In this document: piece after piece, positions 58,707-64,000 of the stretch | Layout: each line of letters opens with the position of its first letter | Numbering within the stretch: the first letter of the stretch is position 1 | Assembly: GCA_035546775.1 (NCBI GenBank) | Contig: DASZWD010000067.1 | Coordinates: forward strand, 19,158 to 83,157 | Origin: Acidimicrobiales bacterium | GTDB taxonomy: Bacteria; Actinomycetota; Acidimicrobiia; Acidimicrobiales; JACCXE01 | Length of the DNA: 64,000 nt | Direction of reading: 5' to 3' | Made by a program: the position numbers and the translations under genes | Notes under the pieces: generated by a model | What the model saw: the letters and a program-made list of their open reading frames with translations, nothing else | Told to the model about the DNA's origin: nothing | The model's database searches: none

Positions 58707-60194
58707 GTGCGCGTCTTCAGCAACCCACAAGTCGACAGGGCGGCGGTCGAAGAAGCGTTGCGCGCCGCGGGCGTGGAGTTCGGCGCCAGCGACCGAGTGC
58801 AGCGAACGTGGCTCGACTCGTTCGATCTCCGCCTCACCGCCGCCGGCATGCGTCTCGAGACCGCCGTGGGCCGCACCGTCACGACTGGGCTGTTCCAAGC
58901 CGACCACCCGCCCGCCTATCTGAGCGCCCAGCAGCCGCCCGCGTTCGCGTCGGATCTCGCACCCGGGCCGTTTCGCGACCGTCTCACCGCCGTCGTCGAG
59001 TTCCGGGCCCTGCTCCCGATCGCCACACTGCGAGCAGTCACGCGCACCGGGACGCAACGCAACGGAAACGGCAAGGCGGTAGCCCGGGTCACGCTCGTCG
59101 ACAGCGCCGTGTTGGGCGACACCGGCGGCGCTTCACTGGGCTGGGCCGTCGAACTTGACGACCTGCTCGGCTACGAACCGGCGACCGCCAAGCTGACCAA
59201 GCGTCTGACGGCGCTCGGCCTGTGCGTCGATGACGGCGATCTGTTCGACCTCGCGGTCGCCGCCAACCTGATCAAGCTGAATCCGCACGACACGCGACCC
59301 GACGTCCGCTTTGGCGCCGACGAGCGGGCGCTGCCTGGCTATCGCCGGGTGCTCGCGCGTTTGTTCGAGACGATCGAGGCGAACTGGGATGGCGCGGCGC
59401 GCGACGTCGACTCCGAGTTCCTTCACGACCTCCGGGTGGCGCTGCGCCGCACGCGGACGGTGCTCGCGAACGCCAAAGGCGTCATCGGCGACACGGACCG
59501 CGGGCGCTTTATCGACGGTTTTCACGCTTTGGCGCAAGCGACGAGTGCGCCGCGCGACCTCGACGTCATCACATTGAGCTGGTCTGCGACATTGGCAGCC
59601 GTCGACGGGCTCGACGCCCACGACCTCGACCCCGTCTATCGCGTGCTCGAGAAGAAACGCGGGGCAGCGCACCGAGCGCTGACCCGGCAGCTCAACTCCG
59701 CCGGCACCGCAAGACTGTTGCGCGAGTGGGACGCATGGCTCAACAGCACGCGCGGTGACGAGCTCGTCCGCGCCGGCTTGCCGCTGCGATCGGTCGTCAA
59801 CCGCCGACTGCGCAGGCTCCGCAGCCGGCTGCGCGACGACGAACGCGATGCGTCACCGAACGGCCGCCACACGGCGCGCAAGGACGCCAAGCAGTTGCGT
59901 TACATGATCGAATGCTTCGGCAGCGTGTACGACCAATCTGCCCGTCAGGCGTTCGTGAAGGAACTTTCCGGCTTTCAGAACCGCCTAGGCGCGGCGCAAG
60001 ACGCGCACGTGCGGGCGGTACTCCTCGACGACATCCTGCGCGCCGATTCGTTCGAGCCCGCGACGCTGGTCGCTGCCGGTCGGCTGCGCGAAGCCACGGA
60101 CAGCGGGGCGCGACCCGTGCGCCGCCGCGACATTCGGTTGTTCACGAAGGCGGTCGATCGACAATTCGAGCAGCTGATCGAGTCGCGGCCGTGA
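58707..60194 (+). CDS. CYTH-CHAD domain protein, polyphosphate-related (495 aa)
   Basis: The N-terminal part (TWLDSFDLRLTAAGMRLETA) resembles the CYTH triphosphate-tunnel domain. The C-terminal 300 residues are a CHAD domain: VDSEFLHDLRVALRRTRTVL, TSAPRDLDVI, RHTARKDAKQLRYMIECFGS, SGFQNRLGAAQDAHVR, with the conserved basic helices. CHAD domains bind inorganic polyphosphate. It is followed by ParA-like and PhoU genes and overlaps the former (GTGA). Start GTG 58707 has a GGGGG stretch just upstream. Confidence 0.88.
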   Translation: MRVFSNPQVDRAAVEEALRAAGVEFGASDRVQRTWLDSFDLRLTAAGMRLETAVGRTVTTGLFQADHPPAYLSAQQPPAFASDLAPGPFRDRLTAVVEFRALLPIATLRAVTRTGTQRNGNGKAVARVTLVDSAVLGDTGGASLGWAVELDDLLGYEPATAKLTKRLTALGLCVDDGDLFDLAVAANLIKLNPHDTRPDVRFGADERALPGYRRVLARLFETIEANWDGAARDVDSEFLHDLRVALRRTRTVLANAKGVIGDTDRGRFIDGFHALAQATSAPRDLDVITLSWSATLAAVDGLDAHDLDPVYRVLEKKRGAAHRALTRQLNSAGTARLLREWDAWLNSTRGDELVRAGLPLRSVVNRRLRRLRSRLRDDERDASPNGRHTARKDAKQLRYMIECFGSVYDQSARQAFVKELSGFQNRLGAAQDAHVRAVLLDDILRADSFEPATLVAAGRLREATDSGARPVRRRDIRLFTKAVDRQFEQLIESRP

Positions 60195-60937
60195 AGGTCG
60201 CGGCGACGTACAGCATCAAGGGGGGCGTCGGGAAGACGACGTCGGCAGTCAACCTCGCCCATGAAGCGGCGCGCGCCGGCGTGCGGGTCCTGCTGTGGGA
60301 CATCGACCCGCAGGGCGCCGCCACGTACTTCTTCCGGGTGAAGCCGCGACTCAGAGGCGGAACAAAGTCGATGGTGCGCCATCCCGACGGGCTCGACCGA
60401 CACATTCACTCGACAGATGTCGCGGGTGTCGACCTCGTGCCGGCGGATTTTTCGCTGCGGCACCTCGACCTCCACCTAGACCACGTTGACAAGCCGCGCC
60501 GGCGGCTGGCGGAATTGCTGGCGCCATTGGACTCCGTGTTCGATCTCGCGATCATCGACTGCCCACCGAGCATCTCGCTCGCCAGCGAGAGCGTCTTTGG
60601 GGCCACCGATGCGCTCATCGTGCCGGTGCTGCCCGCGACGCTCTCGGCCCGAACCATCGAGCAACTCGTGCGGTTCCTTCAAGAGCGACCCAGGCCACCG
60701 CAGCTACTGCCCCACTTCGCGATGGTCGACCGGCGCAAGAAGCTGCACCGCGATCTCGTCGAGACTCTGCCGGCGCGCCGACCCGAGTTTCTGAAGGCGG
60801 CGATACCGAACGCCAGCGCCGTGGAACGCATGGGCGTCGAGCGCGCCCCGGTCGGCGCCTTCGCGCCGCGGTCGGCCGCCGCCGAGGCTTTCGCCGAGCT
60901 GTGGCGCGAGATCGCGACGCGACTGTGGTCGCCATGA
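60191..60937 (+). CDS. ParA/Soj-type ATPase (248 aa)
   Basis: The deviant Walker A is KGGVGKTTSAVNLAHEAARA, then LLWDIDPQGAATYFFR, IIDCPPSISLASESVFGATD and PVLPATLSARTIEQLVRFL. It is a MinD/ParA-type P-loop ATPase without a nearby parB, and its genetic coupling to CHAD suggests positioning or sorting of polyphosphate granules rather than DNA partition. That role is inferred. Confidence 0.88.
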   Translation: MKVAATYSIKGGVGKTTSAVNLAHEAARAGVRVLLWDIDPQGAATYFFRVKPRLRGGTKSMVRHPDGLDRHIHSTDVAGVDLVPADFSLRHLDLHLDHVDKPRRRLAELLAPLDSVFDLAIIDCPPSISLASESVFGATDALIVPVLPATLSARTIEQLVRFLQERPRPPQLLPHFAMVDRRKKLHRDLVETLPARRPEFLKAAIPNASAVERMGVERAPVGAFAPRSAAAEAFAELWREIATRLWSP

Positions 60938-60997
60938 GCGGGTAATCCCCATCCCTTTCCTCTCGTTGTCCACAGGCGAGACCGGTACGGTCGGTAC

Positions 60998-61609
60998 ATG
61001 GATCGCATCGAAGCCGGCGTGGACAGACTGTTCGGCTTCGTGGCCGAGGGCCTCGCGATCGCGACCGATGCCTTTGTGCGCGACGACCGACCACTGGCGG
61101 CATCGCTGCTCGACCGCGAACCGCTCATCGACGCGCTGCGCCTCCAGATCGAAGACCGCGCCCAAACCATCCTCACCGAGGACCGGACGCTGACCGCACA
61201 GCAGATCCGTTTCCTTGTCTCCGTCCTGCGCGTCGTGCCCGAGCTCGAGCGCAGCGCCGATCTGGTCGAGCACATCGCCCTGCGCACTGGGGTGCTGTCA
61301 ACGCGGTTGCCCGACGACGTCCGCGCGTTGATCGCCGAGATGGGCCAGGAAGCCGTCACCATGTGGCGGGGCGCGGCCGGAGCCTGGGCGGCGCGGCAGG
61401 CGAGCTACGTCGAGGTGCTGCGGGCCTCCGACGACGCGATCGACGACCTCCACGTGCAGCTGACGGAGCGGTTGTCGTCGCTGCCGCTGACGGTGCCCGA
61501 GGCGATCGAGCTCGGTCTCGTCGCCCGCTTCTTCGAGCGCCTCGGCGACCACGCCGTCAACGTGACCGCCCGGCTCGCGTTCCTCGAGGCACTTCCCGCT
61601 GCCGGATAG
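60998..61609 (+). CDS. PhoU-family phosphate-signalling protein (203 aa)
   Basis: The protein shows the PhoU helical bundle: FVRDDRPLAASLLDREPLID, LTAQQIRFLVSVLRVVPELE, RSADLVEHIALRTG in the first half and the mirrored FFERLGDHAVNVTARLAFLE in the second, with the metal-binding E-x3-D motif in both halves. It regulates Pst and phosphate signalling. It stands 60 bp after the ParA gene, on the same strand, far from the pst genes at 8-20 kb. Confidence 0.88.
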   Translation: MDRIEAGVDRLFGFVAEGLAIATDAFVRDDRPLAASLLDREPLIDALRLQIEDRAQTILTEDRTLTAQQIRFLVSVLRVVPELERSADLVEHIALRTGVLSTRLPDDVRALIAEMGQEAVTMWRGAAGAWAARQASYVEVLRASDDAIDDLHVQLTERLSSLPLTVPEAIELGLVARFFERLGDHAVNVTARLAFLEALPAAG

Positions 61610-61612
61610 CGC

Positions 61613-62575
61613 CTACTGCAGCGGCGGGTCGGTGCAGCCGGACAGGCCGCCCCCGCCGCCCGCCGGCTCGGTCCGCTTGTACGGCTCGACGAAGCCCGAA
61701 CCCGGGTCGTTGGTGCGCAGGTAGCGGATGATGCCGTCGGCGACGGCGTCGCCTTCGACCAACTGCACGTCGGGGCGCGCCACCAGTGCGGCCTCGGCCG
61801 GGTTCGACAGGAAGAGCAACTCGGCGATCACCGACACTACCGGCGCAGGATGGCGCAGCATGCCGTAGTAGTCGCCTCCGCTGTCGTCGAGCCGCGGTTT
61901 CACGCCGGCGTCGGTATCGGCCTCCCACGGCACGCCCTGATACTGCGACAGCGCCTTGACCACTTCCTCGTAGATCAACCCGGCGAGCCGGCGGCTGTCG
62001 GCCGACGCGTGCTGGAAATACACCTCGGTGCCCGGACCATCGTGCGGGCCGTCCGGCTCGCCGTTGTGGTGGATCGAAACCAGCGCCTTCGGGCTGAGCG
62101 CGTGGGCGATGTTGGCCCGCTCGACCAGCGTGACCCGGTAGTCGCCGGTACGGGTCAGCAGCGCGCGAATGCCGACGGCGTTGAGCGCCTCGACGGTGTG
62201 TTGCGCCACGGCGAGGTTGATCGTCTTTTCCGGGATGCCGTGGCCTTCGGCGCCGTGCTCGTTGCCGCCGTGACCCGGATCGATCAGCACGTCGATCGGG
62301 CCGACGCCCGTCGCGTTGCGCACCGTCGCCGTGTTCTCGCACGGCGTGCGGATCGTGACGCTGCCGTCTGTGTCGACCGACACGACCGGCGCCACGACGC
62401 CGGTGGCAGTAATGACCACTTTGGTCGTGGGCGCCACTGGAGCGACCAGCGACGTCGGCGACTGCGTGGTCGACGTCGTCGACGAAGACGTCGTAGACGA
62501 GGTCGTCGTGGCGGTGACGAAGTGGTGCTGCTGCGCGTCGCCCTTGCACGCCGTCGTCGCGAGGACGACAACCAG
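61613..62575 (-). CDS. N-acetylmuramoyl-L-alanine amidase, probable lipoprotein
   Basis: The Amidase_3 domain is complete: zinc His in IDPGHGGNEHG, Glu in HGIPEKTINLAVAQ, His in LVSIHHNGEPDGP, and the catalytic Glu in VSVIAELLFLSNPAE. Upstream in frame, the sequence reads RVWRVAALVVVLATTAC, a lipoprotein signal with lipobox, and a TTTSSTTSSSTTSTT stalk. Yet no ATG, GTG or TTG opens this frame between the stop at 62612 and the lipobox: only CTG 62575 (given here as start) and ACG 62608 are possible, while the nearest standard start (GTG 62437) would lose the signal. The protein trims peptidoglycan at the cell envelope. Confidence 0.75.
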   Translation of the reverse strand: MVVVLATTACKGDAQQHHFVTATTTSSTTSSSTTSTTQSPTSLVAPVAPTTKVVITATGVVAPVVSVDTDGSVTIRTPCENTATVRNATGVGPIDVLIDPGHGGNEHGAEGHGIPEKTINLAVAQHTVEALNAVGIRALLTRTGDYRVTLVERANIAHALSPKALVSIHHNGEPDGPHDGPGTEVYFQHASADSRRLAGLIYEEVVKALSQYQGVPWEADTDAGVKPRLDDSGGDYYGMLRHPAPVVSVIAELLFLSNPAEAALVARPDVQLVEGDAVADGIIRYLRTNDPGSGFVEPYKRTEPAGGGGGLSGCTDPPLQ

Positions 62576-62597
62576 CGCGGCGACGCGCCAGACGCGC

Positions 62598-63479
62598 TCA
62601 GCCCGCGTTGATCACACCTGCCATGAGGTCGCCCGCCTCGGTGGGGTTGAGACCCACGTGGACACCGGCCGCCCGCAGCGCGTCCATCTTCGCCTGCGCC
62701 GTGCCCTTCGAACCCGAGATGATGGCGCCGGCGTGGCCCATCTTGCGCCCCGGCGGCGCGGTGACGCCGGCGACGTAGGCGACGACGGGCTTGCTCATCT
62801 CCTTGGCGATGAACTCCGCTGCCTCTTCTTCGGCCGAGCCGCCGATCTCACCGAACATGATGACGGCCTTCGTCGCCGGATCCTTCTCGAACGCGGCCAG
62901 GCAGTCGATGAACGACGTGCCGGGGACGGGGTCGCCGCCGATGCCGACGCAGGTCGACACCCCGATGCCCTTCTCGCCGAGTTCCTTGAGCGCCTGATAC
63001 GTCAGCGTGCCCGAGCGCGACACGATGCCGACCTCACCCGGCAGGGCGACTTCGGCGGGGATGAAGCCGATGTTGCACTCGCCGATGGTGACGAGGCCGG
63101 GGCAGTTCGGCCCGAGGATGCGGGCCTTCGGATGATTGCGCTTCACCGTGTTGTAGAAGAGCGCCTCGTCCTGCGCGGGGATGCCTTCGGTCAGCGGGAT
63201 GATCAGTTCGATACCCGCCTCCGCCGCCTCTAACACGGCGTCCTTGGCGAAGGGCGCCGGCACGAGGATCATGCTCACGGTGGCGCCCGTGGCCTCCATC
63301 GCTTCCTTCACACTGGCGAAGACCGGAATCCCTTCGACGTCCTCGCCCGCCTTCTTGGGCGACACGCCGCCGACGACCTGCGTGCCGTAGGCCCGGTTGC
63401 GCAGAGCGTAGAAGCGACCCTGCGAGCCGGTGATGCCCTGGACGATGACCTTGGTGTCCTTGTTGACGAAAATCGACAC
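62598..63479 (-). CDS. sucD: succinyl-CoA synthetase alpha subunit (293 aa)
   Basis: IFVNKDTKVIVQGITGSQGR at the N-terminus, PGEVGIVSRSGTLTYQAL, STCVGIGGDPVPGTSFIDCL and GRKMGHAGAIISGSKGTAQA with the phospho-His (GHAG) are all present. It makes succinate and ATP or GTP in the TCA cycle. It starts 5 bp after the sucC stop, with GTG 63479. Confidence 0.95.
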   Translation of the reverse strand: MSIFVNKDTKVIVQGITGSQGRFYALRNRAYGTQVVGGVSPKKAGEDVEGIPVFASVKEAMEATGATVSMILVPAPFAKDAVLEAAEAGIELIIPLTEGIPAQDEALFYNTVKRNHPKARILGPNCPGLVTIGECNIGFIPAEVALPGEVGIVSRSGTLTYQALKELGEKGIGVSTCVGIGGDPVPGTSFIDCLAAFEKDPATKAVIMFGEIGGSAEEEAAEFIAKEMSKPVVAYVAGVTAPPGRKMGHAGAIISGSKGTAQAKMDALRAAGVHVGLNPTEAGDLMAGVINAG

Positions 63480-63483
63480 TGCC

Positions 63484-64000
63484 TTAGTTCCCCTTCGCCA
63501 ACGAAACGGCCTTCTCCGCCGCACCGACCATGGTCGGCACGGAGATCAGCTTGTCGGACTCGTAGCTCTTCAAGATTTCGCGGCCCTGCTCGGCGTTGGT
63601 GCCGTCGAGACGGATGACGATCGGCGCCTTCAGGTCGACGCGCTCGAGCGCCTGCACGATGCCGTTGGCGACGTCCTCACCCTTGGTAATGCCACCGAAG
63701 ATGTTGATGAAGATCGACTTCACGTTGGCATCGGCGTTGATGACTTCGAGCGCACCGGCCATCACTTCGGCCGACGCGCCGCCCCCGATGTCGAGGAAGT
63801 TCGCCGGCGCGCCGCCCACCTGGTTGACGACGTCGCACGTCGACATAGCCAGGCCGGCGCCGTTGGCGATGATGCCGACGTCGCCGTCGAGGCCGACGTA
63901 CTGGAGGCCCTTGGCCTTGGCCATCGCCTCGCGCGGATCGATCTGGGCGACGCCCTGGAACTCTTCCCACTCGGGATGACGGAACGACGCGTTGTCGTCG
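63484..64000 (-). CDS. sucC: succinyl-CoA synthetase beta subunit, C-terminal part
   Basis: The final 170 residues are read: [80 protein letters not shown] and [15 protein letters not shown], all typical of SucC. The 5' end lies beyond the window's right edge. It forms an operon with sucD. Confidence 0.95.
   Translation of the reverse strand, partial: DDNASFRHPEWEEFQGVAQIDPREAMAKAKGLQYVGLDGDVGIIANGAGLAMSTCDVVNQVGGAPANFLDIGGGASAEVMAGALEVINADANVKSIFINIFGGITKGEDVANGIVQALERVDLKAPIVIRLDGTNAEQGREILKSYESDKLISVPTMVGAAEKAVSLAKGN

Noticed and set aside
60191..60937. A chromosome-partition parA and nearby origin
   Set aside because: No parB, parS-like sites or dnaA boxes are visible; the gene is coupled to a CHAD gene.

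Overview
The window is about 64 kb of high-GC, densely packed DNA. Two WhiB-type Fe-S regulators, a CHAD/ParA/PhoU cluster, a monomeric isocitrate dehydrogenase, a DUF2342-type protein, many GTG and TTG starts, and Thr-rich (TTTT-VAP) linkers in secreted proteins all point to an actinobacterium. The class Acidimicrobiia is plausible, but that is an inference from style; no rRNA or other marker is present. I saw no tRNA, rRNA, insertion sequence, phage or CRISPR array. No stretch over 300 bp lacks a gene; the largest gaps are 45259-45441, 7773-7924, 6399-6536 and 56887-57016.

Layout. 1-2.4 kb: a partial SDR-type epimerase, a DUF2342 zincin-like protein, a small HTH protein, three tandem palindromes and a 20-residue lysine-rich mini-ORF. 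2.4-21.8 kb: the outstanding region, all on the minus strand. A PhoB-type response regulator is followed by one long chain of overlapping genes: small membrane protein, pstC, pstA, membrane-anchored pstS, an 874-aa PBP-like protein, four paralogous surface proteins (two ending in LARTG or LSRTG sorting signals), a sortase homologue lacking all its catalytic residues, and pstB fused to an N-terminal PH-like domain. It continues with a further PBP-like protein behind a PHO-box-like site, a WxL-like FnIII surface protein carrying the same paralogous domain, a DUF916-type protein and an Ig-like anchored protein. Together these look like a Pst ABC importer built into a dedicated cell-surface assembly.

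21.8-37.2 kb: HtrA protease, TatA, two WhiB proteins, a formiminotransferase-like protein, M14 carboxypeptidase coupled to an MprF-like (DUF2156) protein, an NRAMP-like transporter, a VWA/MoxR pair, a lipoprotein and a GH2 enzyme. 37.2-40.6 kb: sdhCAB, translationally coupled to the GH2 gene. 40.6-48.7 kb: secreted and cell-wall proteins, including a repetitive Asn/Gly-rich protein, and a three-gene NatAB-like ABC exporter. 48.7-56.9 kb: malate dehydrogenase, SRPBCC protein, monomeric IDH, lipoprotein, and a one-carbon/purine operon purN-purH-folD-metF. 57-64 kb: membrane protein, aminoglycoside-phosphotransferase-like kinase, CHAD-ParA-PhoU cluster (phosphate/polyphosphate theme again), an amidase with an odd start, sucD, and sucC cut by the window edge.

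Metabolically the window carries several TCA enzymes (sdhCAB, mdh, icd, sucCD) as separate transcription units. Phosphate recurs in two places: the Pst cluster with its PhoB-type regulator, and CHAD-PhoU at the right. Long perfect hairpins without U-runs separate many of the units.
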